Notes: generated by a model from the letters alone, not told the origin. A stretch of DNA of 64,000 nucleotides from Euborellia annulipes (GCA_023213315.1 JAKCPI010004357.1:17211-81210); one strand, 5' to 3'; positions 33,910 to 44,597 are shown, counted from the stretch's first letter. Numbers and translations: made by a program.

Positions 33910-34319
33910 CTGTGTAGCGGGCGGGGGGGGGGGCCGCCCCCCCCGCCCCAGCGTGAGCCCTTGGCGCCCCCCGAAACCGACATGGCGCCCTACGGCCTCT
34001 AAGATATAGCCCAGCGAAGTGATTTTATCATATTCTTTTCATCGATTGTCTTAAAAAATTGATTGTTTTCTTTTAAAATTATATTACAACTTGAATTCTA
34101 CTATTTTAAATAATTTAATTCCAAAATAATAAATAACGTATATAGAGGCTTTATAATTAAATTTTTTTTATTTTGCAATATATAAGCCTTAATTTGATGT
34201 TTTAAGGCTGTGGAGAATTACTCAGGATTCTTATAGCCTTAATATTTAATTTTTTGAAATTCAAAATTTTCTTAAGCATGAAGGAATTGAGCTATGAGAC
34301 TGAAATGTTATATATTTTT

Positions 34320-34440
34320 TTTTTTTTTTTTAAACATTCACACTTTTTCCTAATTCACACTCAAACTCACACACACATTCACACAGTCTTTCGGCAACTT
34401 AGGCCATTTAAGACTTTTACATAACCGTTGTAATAATTTT
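34320..34440 (-). repeat. SINE 3' part, reverse orientation
   Basis: CACACACATTCACACAGTC, TTTCGGCAACTTAGGCCATT and ATAACCGTTGTAATAA match the 3' half of the SINE at 59958 inverted. The tRNA-like part is absent. Confidence 0.7.
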
Positions 34441-34887
34441 TTCAAACCGCCCTTCCCGCCGAGATTTAGTGAATGAATGAAGAATGTCTAGCAATTTTTA
34501 AATAAAATTTCATTTGCTGCCCGTCGAAATAAAATACTCTATTTTAAAAGTTTTTATTCTTTGATATTTTCCCGAAAACTGAATAGTTTTTGAAATAATC
34601 ACAGAAAAAAGCACTTTTTGAAAAGCAAAAAAAAAAACAAAATCATACAGGTGTCATTAAAAAAAAGTAAATATAAACAAATTCGCTGAGGAAATTACAG
34701 TCAGAAATTTGCCCGCCGAAGGGCATTGCTCGCCGAAGGGGAGGGGGGTCCAGGGGGGCCCCGGAAAATCGGCCCCTAGTGAGCCGCCCCCCCCCCGCCC
34801 TCAAAGGCTGTTACCGTGGGCTGTGAGATTTACTCAGGATTCGTATAAGCCTTAATATTTAATTTTTTGGAATTCAAAATTTTTTAG

Positions 34888-35035
34888 GCATGAAGGAATT
34901 GAGCTATGAGACTGAAATGTTATATTTAAGTTAAACACCCCGGAAGTAAAATAAACTTTAATAAAACCAAAAGTACTAGTATTTTACTGATGTAGTTTTT
35001 TATTTTTTTCGATTTCTCAAATAAAGGTTTTACCA
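34888..35035 (+). repeat. Family A fragment
   Basis: GCATGAAGGAATTGAGCTAT and AGTACTAGTATTTTACTGAT are present; 5' and 3' parts are missing. A shorter piece lies at 34270-34318. Confidence 0.65.
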
Positions 35036-35177
35036 TTCTTCAGGCCCGCCGAGCTCGCCCGGAATTTTTTCAAACCCCATTCCGCCCGAGATTTAGTGAA
35101 TGAATGAAAATTCTAGCAATTTTTAAATAAAATTTCATTTGATGCCCGTCGCGAACCGTTTATTTAGACTTGCTGGT

Positions 35178-35310
35178 TCGGATCCCAGGCAGTCATGATT
35201 TTATTTAAGCCTTTGAATACAAAAGTCAAAGTCTTATATGGCCTAAGTTGCCGAAAAGACTGTGTGTGTGTGTGTGAGTGTGAGTGGGAAAAGTGTGTGT
35301 TAAAAAAACA
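35178..35310 (+). repeat. SINE fragment, plus orientation
   Basis: TGGTTCGGATCCCAGGCAGT (B box) followed by GGCCTAAGTTGCCGAAAAGA and a TGTGTGAGTGTGAGTG tail, as in the SINE at 59958. The A-box part is missing. The (TG)n comes from the SINE tail. Confidence 0.75.
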
Positions 35311-35314
35311 TGGG

Positions 35315-35560
35315 GAATGACTTCCCCGAAACTTTTCGTATATTCTATTGGAATTACGTCTGGGTGTGTGTGTGAACACGATTGCTTAAAATCCAAAGCA
35401 GCTAGATAGATGAAATTTGGTATATGCTCCTTACACTAAAATTGTAGATTTCTACAACTTTTGGATTAAATTCGTCACTTGGAAGTAGTACTTTACCTAA
35501 TAAGTTTTTTCAGAAGTTTCGAAATTTCCAATTTCTTTGTCATATTATGATAAAACTAGC
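35315..35560 (+). repeat. Family B fragment
   Basis: GAACACGATTGCTTAAAATC, ACACTAAAATTGTAGATTTC and AAGTAGTACTTTACCTAATA match 21940-22110. Confidence 0.7.
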
Positions 35561-35565
35561 GCGCC

Positions 35566-36012
35566 GCCCGCCTCGGCGGGCTTCCCCTAGCCAGGGGGCT
35601 ACCCCCCGGACCCCCCAGCGCTGGTGGCCGCCTGCGGGGACCCTCGCCTTCCTAAATATAGAAACGGGCTGACCAGAGGCGGGGGCTACGCCCCCGGACC
35701 CCCACGCGGCTCGGGGCCGCGGCGGACCCTCGCCTTAAATATGAGAAACGGGCTGGCAGCCAGACAGGGGGCTACGCCCCGGACCCCCCAGCCGCTGGCT
35801 GCGCCTGCGGCGGACCCTCGCCTTTCTTAAATATGAGAAACGGGCTGGCCAGAGGCGGGGGCTACGCCCCCTGGACCCCCACCTGCGGCTCGGGCGCGCC
35901 TGCGGCGGACCCTCGCCTTAAATATGAGAAACAGGCTGGCAGTCTAGAAGCGGGGGCTACGCCCCCCGGACCCCCCAGCGCTGGCTCGGCGCCTGCGGCG
36001 GACCCTCGCCTT
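35566..36012 (+). repeat. GC-rich tandem array, about five copies of an 86-95-bp unit
   Basis: GACCCTCGCCTT occurs at 35639, 35725, 35813, 35908 and 36001. Each unit also carries TAAATATGAGAAACGGGCTG and a GGGGGCTACGCCCCC palindrome. The open frames on both strands here are by-products of GC-rich repeats. This is strikingly GC-rich compared with the AT-rich surroundings. Confidence 0.85.
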
Positions 36013-36295
36013 TTCTTAATTATAAAAAGAAAATTATTATTACTACGTATTCCAGTCCAGTGCCTGCTTGAGGATTTGTTTACATTCAAAGAATACACAA
36101 CTGCAAAGAATACTTAAATATTTCTCTATACATTTCCTATGGGAGAAATCATAACCTTTAAGAATTAATAACTCGAAAAGTTATAGGAATTTCAGGACCC
36201 GAGTATTTTTCCGGGACTCTCCATAACGTCCTCTATAAGACTGCAAAATTTCGTTTCAAAATTCCAACGGGAAGTAGGTCAAACAGAGCGTGACA

Positions 36296-36332
36296 GACGG
36301 ACGGACGGACAGAGGACGGACAGACGGACACA
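36296..36332 (+). repeat. (GGAC)n-type microsatellite
   Basis: ACAGACGGACGGACGGACAG and a following GACGGACAGACGGACA run. Confidence 0.8.
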
Positions 36333-36645
36333 CCGCAATTATTATATATAGATACTCAATTTTAAAAGTTTTTATTCTCTGATATTTTTCCGAAAACTGA
36401 ATAGTTTTTGAAATAATCACAGAAGAAAACGACATTTTTCGTAAAAGCAAAGAAAAATCAAAACAAAATCATACAGGTGTCATTAAAAAACATGTAAACA
36501 AATTCGCTGAGAAAATTACAGGATGCAAGAAATTTGCCCGCCGAAGGCGAGCAAGGGGTCCAGGGGCGGAGCCCCGGAAAATCGGCGCCCTAGTTGAGCT
36601 TCGCCCCCCCCGCCCTCAAAGGCTGGTTACGCCGCTGCTGTGTAG

Positions 36646-37140
36646 GCCTACTTAAAAAAAAAAATTTTCTGGTTAAAATGTACAAAAAAATTTATTAAGA
36701 AAATAAGAATAATTCTAAATTTGGGTCAATAATTAGAAAATTTTAGGAATAATCTGTTTTAAATTGCAAAGTTTGGAAAAAAATTAAATATTAAAAATTT
36801 CAAAAAAAAAAAAAAAAATGTAAAAGTTGAGAACTTTTTTAAAGTTTTTTCAAAGCAAATGAAATAAAATTAATTAGACGTTATTTTAATATTGATATAA
36901 AATAATTCAGTTCGAAAAGAAAGGAAGGAACCCTACCCGGTAAGAAGTGGTCCATGAATGAATGACAAGCACAGTATTCTAAATAAATAATAATAATAAA
37001 GTTTGTTTGTAAACACATTGAGAGGAGAGGAAGAAAAAAAAAGGGGGGGAGCGATCTAGAGAACGGTGGTTCCCTTTTGACGGACATATCAGAATAGAAT
37101 AAATAACCGGCTGGGTTTTTCGTTAGAGTTGGATTTCCCC
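36646..37140. other. AT-rich sequence upstream of the gene
   Basis: Contains A- and T-runs. The minus-strand frame at 36881-37087 has no support. Nothing recognised until the GC-rich promoter starts near 37140. Confidence 0.5.
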
Positions 37141-37260
37141 CACCACCAGGCCTCAGCTGCGATTGGCCGTGACGTCACTTGGAGGATAAATCGTAGTCAA
37201 CGGCGCCTCACGCCGTTCACTCGGCCCTCGGCTGTTCAGCTGTGCGCTGCCAAGTGCTAG
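37140..37260 (+). promoter_or_regulatory. Core promoter of the two-exon gene
   Basis: A locally GC-rich island directly upstream of the gene. It holds an inverted CCAAT box (ATTGG, 37162-37166), a perfect CRE palindrome TGACGTCA (37170-37177), a TATA-like GGATAAAT (37184-37191) and, 33 bp downstream, an initiator-like TTCACT with A at 37219. CCAAT and CRE 8 bp apart upstream of a TATA-like box is a classical arrangement for an inducible or cAMP/stress-responsive gene (inference). The start site is predicted, not proven. Confidence 0.65.
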
Positions 37261-37375
37261 TCTGAGAATTTCTTATATTCTTTTTTTCTTTTTTTCTTCT
37301 TCAACATTTTTAAAAAGTGTGCCCTCTATTATTCTTCTTCTTCTCTCAATTGTAACAACGGATCAAGATAGAAAA

Positions 37376-39126
37376 ATGGTGAGCTTTGCTAAAATGCTTG
37401 CCTTACGGCTGGTTCGCAGTAAATTACGGAAACGTGGCGACGAGCCTACAAACCAAGAGACCGCGGCGACTGCAACAGTGGCGTCCAATAATGAAACAAC
37501 AGCAACGACCATCGAGCCTGCTGCGATTGTTGTGGCATCTACAAAGGACGCCGAGGGCGGACTCACTAAAGGAGACCCTCTTTACGCCAGCACGCCAATG
37601 TTCCTCTGGCAATATCCTCCGCGCTATAGCAACGACCAGGTAAATTTCTTTCTCTTTTTTTTTTATTTTGTGTTGTGACCTTTTCGTCTTTAAACGCGTA
37701 ACGAACAGTGAAATCGAGGGTGCGTGTGTCTGTGTGGTGAAATGTGGCAACCCCGCAATCCCGTCTTTCTATTTTATTCAATTATTACGTACGTCTCACG
37801 TCCTAATTCGATAACCTATATATATATATACAAATAAAGAGAAAGTAGAATTATAAAATTGTGCGAATTAATAATCCAGGAAAAATAGAATAATTTCTCT
37901 TTTTTTTTTCTTTGTGTGTGTGTATTATAATTTGATGAGTTATAAATAATTAATTTTATTATTACATAAAAGTAAAAGTGATTTTCTTTTAAATCAGCTT
38001 CCCAAGGGCAGCGAGGGGGATAAATTTCATTAAAAAAAGTTTTTTTTGAAACTTATTTTTAATTTTATAATCTACTTTAATCTGATTTTCTTGAATTTTT
38101 TCAAATAGAGAGTGATTTGTATTATTTTTTTAAATAAACAAAAAATAACACCTGTTCTCTCTCTTTTTTTGAAATTGAAAACATCCCCCTCACTACTTGT
38201 CCAAATGTCCAAACACAAATACAATTTTAAAATTATATTCTTTGCAAACAGATCCCTCGATGGTCTAAATAAATACAATTTTAAAATTATATTTTTCTTA
38301 AGTTTTTAATATTCCTATAGTAAATTTCTACTGATTTATAAGAAAAAGAAAATCATGGCCCTTAAAAATAGTTTATTTTTCTACTTTCACTTCTAACAAA
38401 ATTTATTTTTTCTATACTCTTTGCAAACATATATCTCGGTGGTTATGTCCAAACACAAATACAATTTTAAAATTATATTTTTCTTAAAAATTTTTCTATT
38501 CACATAATAAATTTCTACTGATTTATAAGAATAAGAAAATCATGGCCATAGTTTTATTTTTCTACATTCACTTCTAACAAAATTTATCTATACTCTTTGC
38601 AAACAGATTCCTCGGTGGTTAGGTCTAAATAAATTCTTAAAAATTTTTATATTCTTATAGTAAATTCCTACCGATTTATTAAAGAAAGCCAAGTTTATTT
38701 TTCTATTTTCTCTTCTAACAAAATTTATTTTTTCTATACTAACTGTAAAGAAAATATTTAGACATTGTTCTGATACTTTATTGACGGTTAGTATATAGAT
38801 TTTTGAACACCCCCTCACTGGTTATATAAGTGACATTATTACTCTTAAGGTCAGCTGTTTATTTTTTTTATAATTCTCCTCCAAGCAAGTGGTAGAGGGG
38901 GAATTCCTTGAAACGGCGCCTACTTTACTAAGAGATTTTTTCTTTTCTGTTATTATAGGAGACGCTAGTACAAAATTTGCCAACGGAACGACCCGGTTTC
39001 TGTCGCGGTTTCCGTAAGAACCTCCGAGGACGATGGCGACGACTCGTCCGTCGGAAGCCAGCCCAAGAAGTGTACACTATTCCGGCGGAATTGCGTGATC
39101 AACTTAAACAAATCTACGTCTATTGA
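37376..39126 (+). CDS. Unrecognised 143-residue basic protein, two exons
   Basis: Coding exons are 37376-37639 (88 codons) and 38959-39126 (55 codons plus TGA). The 1319-nt intron has GT at 37640 (CAG/GTAAAT) and AG at 38957-38958 after a T-rich tract, and the phase is 0. The ATG at 37376 is chosen because its context AAAAATGG fits Kozak and it is the first ATG of the exon; the frame upstream to 37319 begins with GTG only. The protein starts with a short basic segment (SFAKMLALRLVRSKLRKRGD, residues 3-22). A Thr/Ala/Glu-rich, probably disordered stretch follows (23-66). Next is an aromatic motif FLWQYPPRYSND containing PPRY, a PPxY-type WW-domain ligand (about 76-87). After that comes an Arg-rich block (CRGFRKNLRGRWRRLVRR, about 103-120) and the C-terminus YTIPAELRDQLKQIYVY. 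No signal peptide or membrane segment is seen. The last 14 residues weakly recall the second half of a SOCS box, without its LPxP core; this is speculative. Codon use and GC content are far above the surroundings, supporting a real gene. Function unknown. Confidence 0.82.
37640..38958 (+). other. Intron of the two-exon gene
   Basis: Begins GTAAATTT and ends TTCTGTTATTATAG. It is AT-rich and contains a three-copy tandem repeat at 38240-38749. Open frames inside it on both strands (38072-38309 and 38588-38818) are chance. Confidence 0.8.
38240..38749 (+). repeat. Intronic tandem repeat, about 2.9 copies of about 177 bp
   Basis: CTTTGCAAACA(G/T)AT recurs at 38240, 38419 and 38595. Each unit continues with AATTTCTACTGATTTATAAG, AAAATCATGGCC and CACTTCTAACAAAATTTA. 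Confidence 0.8.
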
Positions 39127-39480
39127 TGATCATCAATCATCCATAAAACACATATACGGATATTTATATATATGTTTATTATCAAATCAAGTATTATTAT
39201 TATTTAATGTATTTATACACATATATATATCTATTTGTATATGTAATTGCAATGTGTAAAACAAAAAAAAAGCACATAACGATCACCAATCAAAAGTGAG
39301 ATTTCAAAATGAGGCCTTAAAAAGTATTTTTTCGCTCATATTGAGCTTTTTATAAAACGCCGGATGAATTAGCTCACACACCTTTTTAAGGCGTGTTTGT
39401 CCTTTTACAATCTTTTTTTGTAAAGGGAATGATTATTGTCCTTTTCATAATAAATATTCTAAACAATCAAAACAATTAAG
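39127..39480 (+). other. 3' untranslated region of the two-exon gene
   Basis: Follows the TGA at 39124-39126. The first good AATAAA is at 39449-39454, with a GT-rich stretch (TGTGAGTTTGTTTTGTTTT) about 25 nt later, as expected for cleavage near 39465-39480. The extent is predicted. Confidence 0.6.
39449..39454 (+). terminator. Poly(A) signal AATAAA
   Basis: Canonical hexamer 323 nt after the stop codon, with downstream GT-rich sequence. Confidence 0.65.
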
Positions 39481-40234
39481 TGTGAGTTTGTTTTGTTTTA
39501 TTAAATGTTTTAAATGACTTCTCTAACTTATTTTTATTTTAATATGAATTGATACTAAAAAAAAAAGGGTATTTTATAAATAATATCCTTTAATTTTAAA
39601 TTTTGGATTACTCATCTATATATTTTACGAAAAGGATAATATAAATTCCAAAATACACTCACCACGAATATTTATTGTAAATAGAAAAACTTCCTTCATT
39701 AGTATTCATAATTCTTGTAGATCCGTTGTGTAAAATATTTATTTTTCTTTTTTTTAAACCAACTAGTCACTGTATAAAAAAAAAAAAATATAGAGATTGA
39801 TAATAGCAACAAATTGTACAGTTTTTTGAAAATTTGACCATTTGTTGGCTGTTTATATATTTTTTTTAAATCTTAGATCTGTTTTAAACATAATTTTAAT
39901 ATTAGAAAAAAAAATTTTAAAAATAATAATAAAGTATTTTTTTCTTTTTTTTTTTTTTTTTGTGTATAAAATCAAACATTAAAAAATTTTTTTCTCCTCT
40001 CTCATACACAATTTTCTTTTAGTGTTTTTATTTTATAAACAAAAAAAAATCATTCCATTGTATATTTGTATTTATATAATTAAAATGTAAAAAGATCGAA
40101 TGATGGAGAACGATTCCAAATGTTTCATTTGTAAATAATAAATGAATAAATAATGTATTATATATTAATAGAAAATATAAACTTTGATTTTTATTCATCC
40201 CTTCTAATTTAAATAGAACTGATTTCATTTGGCT
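39481..40234. other. AT-rich spacer
   Basis: Extreme AT content with A- and T-runs. No gene recognised; the frame at 40028-40336 on the minus strand is low-complexity. Confidence 0.5.
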
Positions 40235-40300
40235 TGTCCGCTGACCCCGCACCGCGGGAATAATAAGGGCGAGGACAAGAAGAAGAAGAAGAAGATTTAA
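40235..40300 (+). repeat. Retroelement 3' end with (GAA)n tail
   Basis: GTCCGCTGACCCCGCACCGC followed by GGGAATAATAAGGGCG and AAGAAGAAGAAGAAG. Same terminus as 4255-4303. Confidence 0.65.
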
Positions 40301-40539
40301 TTTGGCTTGTAAGAAATAAATTTGATCCATTGGCAATTATTTTAATAGATTAAGAAAAAAAAGCCCCCCAAGCAAAAACTGGAATGACGTCACAGGGGAC
40401 GTTCCAGTCAGGTAAGGTAGATTCAATTTTGGAAAAGTAGTTAAAAAAAAGTATAAACCAAAATTTCAGCCAGTTCCTTTTGTTCACTTGAAGAACTTTG
40501 GGAAGAAAAAAATTATCTCACAAAATATATTTTTTTTTT

Positions 40540-40700
40540 ACAACACTTCTCATTCACATTCGGCAACTCAGGCCATATACTTTTGACGATATTTTGGTAT
40601 CCAAATGGCTTGAATAAATTCATCCGACTACCTGGGGTCCGAACCCGCGTCTCTTGGTATACAAGGCAGGCGCGCTACCAGCTACACCAAGCCCGAGGGT
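40540..40700 (-). repeat. tRNA-derived SINE, reverse orientation, with A and B boxes
   Basis: On the minus strand TGGTGTAGCTGGTA (positions 40677-40690) is an A box and GGGTTCGGACC (40636-40646) a B box. The 3' part with TGGCCTGAGTTGCCGAATG ends near a T-run at 40533-40540. About 160 bp; shorter than the intact copy at 59958. Confidence 0.85.
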
Positions 40701-41480
40701 CAAAATAAATTTAAAAAAAAATGATGAAGTCAAGTAATTGAACCAACCTTTTTGCAAATACCCTTGCTGATTAATAAAAATTTTATTTTCCCATGTTTAA
40801 TTTAACAAATATTTTATTTAAATAGAAATTAATTAATATATTAATTAAATTTATAATTTTAATTTGAATCTATATGAATTTCAACAAATAATTGAACCAA
40901 ATCTTAAAGAAAAAATTAAGGAAGCGAATGCCTCGTCTCTTTATCTCGTCCATGACTTTGGCTGGCTAGAATTTTCTCTCACATCACATCGGCTTATTTA
41001 AATTTAACTATTTTCATTATTTAAGGTCAGTAATGCATTTAAATATTTATTTAATTGGTTCAAGATTATTATTTTCAATTAAATCATTAAATGAAACAAG
41101 TCAAATATTATAAACTCATGATTCAACAGGATAACCTTTGCCTGTCTGTCAAATTTTATTTTCATTTTTTTAATATTCCATCTCTTTTAATCATTTAATT
41201 TCATTTTCAATTTAATTTTAATATCTAAATTATATAAATTAAATAGATTACCTGTATTTATTTTATTAAATCATTGAGTCTTCGCTTTAAATTTGACATT
41301 TTAATTTTTTCATTAACCACAGAAACAAATGATTTAATCACATTTCTTTATTTTTCGATCCATTATTATCCATTTTTATAAATAATTTATGAAATAATTA
41401 AAGTGTCATTCAATCTGAATATGTCAGATTCATTGGATCTTCACTTGCCTTCTCTATTTTCAAATGAATTTAATGCAACC
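40701..41480. other. AT-rich spacer
   Basis: No gene or repeat boundary recognised. Confidence 0.5.
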
Positions 41481-41484
41481 CTTT

Positions 41485-41670
41485 ATTAAATGCTCATTTT
41501 ATTTTTAATTTTAGGTGTGATTTACACTAAATAACTTGTTGCCAGCAGCTTTGCTTCGAGCTTTGATCCATCAATCAATATATATTATATATATAATTTC
41601 CATTTCATTCCATTCCTTTTATTTTTCTGACGTCTGACTTATGAAAAGAAATAGAAATGGAATTATATTC
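41485..41670 (+). repeat. Module A, partial copy 1
   Basis: TTTATTTTTAATTTTAG/GTGTGATTT...CTTCGAGCTTTGA...ATATATA...TGACGT(C/T)TGACTTATGA matches modules at 42025 and 44500. It contains the same splice-acceptor-like T-rich tract and AG at 41512-41513. Confidence 0.7.
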
Positions 41671-41804
41671 GTTTTCAAAAATAGATGATAGAAGGGACTT
41701 AAGCTTTCAAAGAAATTAAATAAGGTAAGCGTTAATAAATTGAAATTTGTTTTACTAATTTCAAATATATTTTCTCCTGTATATATATTTTTTTTTATTT
41801 TCAG

Positions 41805-41868
41805 AATTTCGTCCAAGATACATCTATTTATTATTCCAGATAATCTTGTCATCTCGCAATGCCATTTG
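41805..41868 (+). ncRNA. Candidate non-coding exon, 64 nt
   Basis: Bounded by a strong acceptor (TTTTTTTTTATTTTCAG, AG at 41803-41804) and a consensus donor (TTTG/GTGAGTTT at 41869). No convincing conserved frame. It may belong to the same transcript as the module A exons downstream. Confidence 0.4.
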
Positions 41869-41870
41869 GT

Positions 41871-44346
41871 GAGTTTATTATTTTGTATCATGTTATTTTT
41901 TTTATAATATCTACTATTTGTCTTAAATAAATAGCAAGATAGTCCAAGAGTTAAGGGAGGAATGAAAAAATTTAATCACTCATTATTTTAAGGCATTTTA
42001 TATTTTTTCAAATAAAAATCTTTATTAAATGTTGCTTTTATTTTTAATTTTAGGTGTTATTTGGACCAAAGAACTTGTCGTTTGCTATTTTTCTTCGAGC
42101 TTTGAATGATAACATCTTCCATCAATTATATATATGGGGCATTCCACGCCAACTCGACCACTTCTGAACCCGACCATTTTTGATTTGGCTGAAACTTTGT
42201 TATCTTTTTATACCCCATTGAAAACGTGTTTGAGAATTTTTTCAGATTTTACGACCCAGCCAAAAAAAAAGTTATAGCATTTTCAAAAAACATCGATTTT
42301 TTTTTTAAATAACCGTAAAACTGTCAAAAATTAACTTATCGGGACGATTTTTTTTTTGAAATTTTTGTCTTTAAATGTACATTTCAGAAAAAAATATGAC
42401 AAAATTTTACAGATTCATCTTGAACGTTTTTTTTGACATTTTCAGAAAAAAACAAAAATTTCGGGATGAATGACACTTTTTTTTTTAATTTTTTTTTTTT
42501 TATAAAAAACTTTGATTTTTTCTACAAATTCTCTGAAAATTTCAGAGTGGGATTATTTCGCGTTCTATTTTTTTTTTATTTTTGAAAAAAAAAATTTTTT
42601 TTCTCTCAGCTTATTTTTCATGACGGTGCTCTTAAATTCTTCCAGGACTGTCCGAGATTCTAGAAAACTGAAGAAAAATAATAATAATAATAGTTAGAGG
42701 TGATGAAAATCGAGAAAATTCCATTTATCCTGAAAAAGATAGAAATTAGTTGTGTATTCAACTACTGAAGAATTTGAAGCGTCAAGTAAAAGCTTAGAAA
42801 CATGGGCGTAACTAGGGGGGGTGCCAGGGGGGCCGGGCCTCCCCAGAAAGCTCCTTGTCCCAAGAAAAATTGAGAAAATATGGGGCTTTTCAGGGCCTCC
42901 GGAGGATGGCTGGTCCCATGGCCCCCCTTTAATTTTTCTTGGGGCAAGGAGCTTTCTGGGGAGGGCCAGGCCCCCTGGCACCCCCCTAGTTACGCCCATG
43001 TTTCTAAGCTTTTACTTGACGCTTCAAATTCTTCAGTAGTTGAATACACAACTAATTTCTATCTTTTTCAGGATAAATGGAATTTTCTCGATTTTCATCA
43101 CCTCTAACTATTATTATTATTATTTTTCTTCAGTTTTCTAGAATCTCGGACAGTCCTGGAAGAATTTAAGAGCACCGTCATGAAAAATAAGCTGAGAGAA
43201 AAAAAATTTTTTTTTTCAAAAATAAAAAAAAAAATAGAACGCGAAATAATCCCACTCTGAAATTTTCAGAGAATTTGTAGAAAAAATCAAAGTTTTTTAT
43301 AAAAAAAAAAAATTAAAAAAAAAGTGTCATTCATCCCGAAATTTTTGTTTTTTTCTGAAAATGTCAAAAAAAACGTTCAAGATGAATCTGTAAAATTTTG
43401 TCATATTTTTTTCTGAAAAGTACATTTAAAGACAAAAATTTCAAAAAAAAAAATCGTCCCGATAAGTTAATTTTTGACAGTTTTACGGTTATTTGAAAAA
43501 AAAATCGATGTTTTTTGAAAATGCTATAACTTTTTTTTTGGCTGGGTCGTAAAATCTGAAAAAATTCTCAAACACGTTTTCAATGGGGTATAAAAAGATA
43601 ACAAAGTTTCAGCCAAATCAAAAATGGTCGGGTTCAGAAGTGGTCGAGTTGGCGTGGAATGCCCCATATATATATATTTGACTCTGATGGGCAGCAAAAG
43701 GAAAGGCTCTGCTAATATTCTACCTACCTTAACAACTGAAGCAGGCAGCGAAAATTTTAACAAACCTTGTCTTGAAGATAGATGACTTTTAGTTCCAGGT
43801 GACTTTTAAGGTGAAAATAAAATAATCCGGGAACGCCATAAGCCTATAATTTTTTTTTTTTTATCATATAATAATAATAATATTATAATTCGGCCTTCCT
43901 TTACATTTACTTTCATATATATTATATAATTTTATGACGTTTGACTTATGATCTTCTTTCGTTTTAATTAATAATTTTTTAAGAAAGAAGGAAAATTTCG
44001 TTGAACGGTATAAAACTACTTTTATATATTTTAGTATTTTATCTATTCAGTCTAGGACTCTAATAATAAAATTTCTTTTTTTTTCTTTTATTAAAATCAA
44101 TTCGTGATTTGAAAAACTAGAACATTTTTTCATTCTCAATTCAACATTATCTTTTTTAAATTAAATTTATTAGGGAATTTGGCCGGGGTTTGTGTTAATA
44201 AATTAAATGTTCGATGTAGAGGTTGATGGAAAGGCAACATCGTATAAAGTCAGAATAGTTGGGGAGGAGGATTAATAATAGCTAAGGAAATGTCCCGTTG
44301 GTAAAAAAAAACATAATTTATTTAAATAAAAAAAATGTTTTCAGAA
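41871..44346 (+). repeat. Module A, copy 2, interrupted by the palindrome
   Basis: Sequence 41871-42134 plus 43666-44346 aligns with 44347-45276: TTTGTATCATG, AATAGCAAGATAGTCCAAGA, GGACCAAAGAACTTGTCGTT, AGGCTCTGCTAATATTCTAC, GGCCGGGGTTTGTGTT and GAGGAGGATTAATAATA are all shared in order. A splice-acceptor-like tract and AG precede GTGTTATTTGG at 42054. Confidence 0.9.
42135..43665. mobile_element. 1.53-kb near-perfect palindrome inserted in a (TA)n tract
   Basis: The outer ends are GGGGCATTCCACGCCAACTC and GAGTTGGCGTGGAATGCCCC. Corresponding points in the two arms (42801/43000, 42862/42940 and others) keep a constant sum, so the roughly 766-bp arms have almost no net indels around an axis at 42900. 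The central 59 nt (42872-42930) is unpaired except for CCTCCGGAGG at the axis. The middle 200 bp has CATGGGCGTAACTAG / CTAGTTACGCCCATG ends like the hAT MITEs at 16305 and 32024. The mirrored frames on the two strands are a consequence of the palindrome and no gene is supported. Confidence 0.92.
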
Positions 44347-44597
44347 TTTTATTTTGTATCATGCTATTTTTTTCTATAATATCTACTATTTGTCTTAAAT
44401 AAATAGCAAGATAGTCCAAGAGTAAAGGGATGAATGAAAAAATTTAATCACTCATTATTTTAAGGCATTTTATATTTTTTCAAATAAAAATCTTTATTAA
44501 ATGTTGTTTTTATTTTTAATTTTAGGTGTGATTTGGACCAAAGAACTTGTCGTTTGCTACTTTTCTTCGAGCTTTGAATGATATAACATCTTCCATC

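Larger units (their letters stand above)
33918..36637. mobile_element. 2.7-kb GC-rich composite flanked by CTGTGTAG duplication
   Basis: An 8-bp CTGTGTAG occurs at 33910-33917 and again at 36638-36645. The right boundary is a hAT-like end (GGCTGGTTACGCCGCTG), while the left boundary starts CGGGCGGGGGG, so the left terminal repeat is altered or misassembled. Inside are three related GC-rich blocks (about 33918-34020, 34710-34810, 36528-36610; CCGCCGAAGG...CCCCGGAAAATCGG), family A and B fragments, two SINE fragments and the 35.6-kb tandem array. The duplication could be chance, but it agrees with the hAT rule. Confidence 0.55.

Noticed and set aside
35624..36117. Two Pro/Arg/Gly-rich frames in the GC-rich array
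   Set aside because: They follow the tandem repeat, change phase with unit length, and are matched by a frame on the other strand.
36296..36340. CRISPR-like direct repeats
   Set aside because: It is a (GGAC)n microsatellite with no spacers, in a eukaryotic context. The 99-bp and 122-bp arrays likewise lack repeat-spacer structure.
37319..37375. Upstream extension of exon 1 with a hydrophobic start
   Set aside because: It would need a GTG start; the first ATG with Kozak context is at 37376.
41805..42134. Open frame continuing across the predicted junction 41868/42054
   Set aside because: The joined frame is open in this copy but the paralogous copies have an in-frame TGA at the second codon, so coding is not supported.
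42694..43107. Mirrored Gly/Pro-rich frames on both strands
   Set aside because: Identical translations arise from the two arms of the palindrome; the sequence is MITE-like and non-coding.
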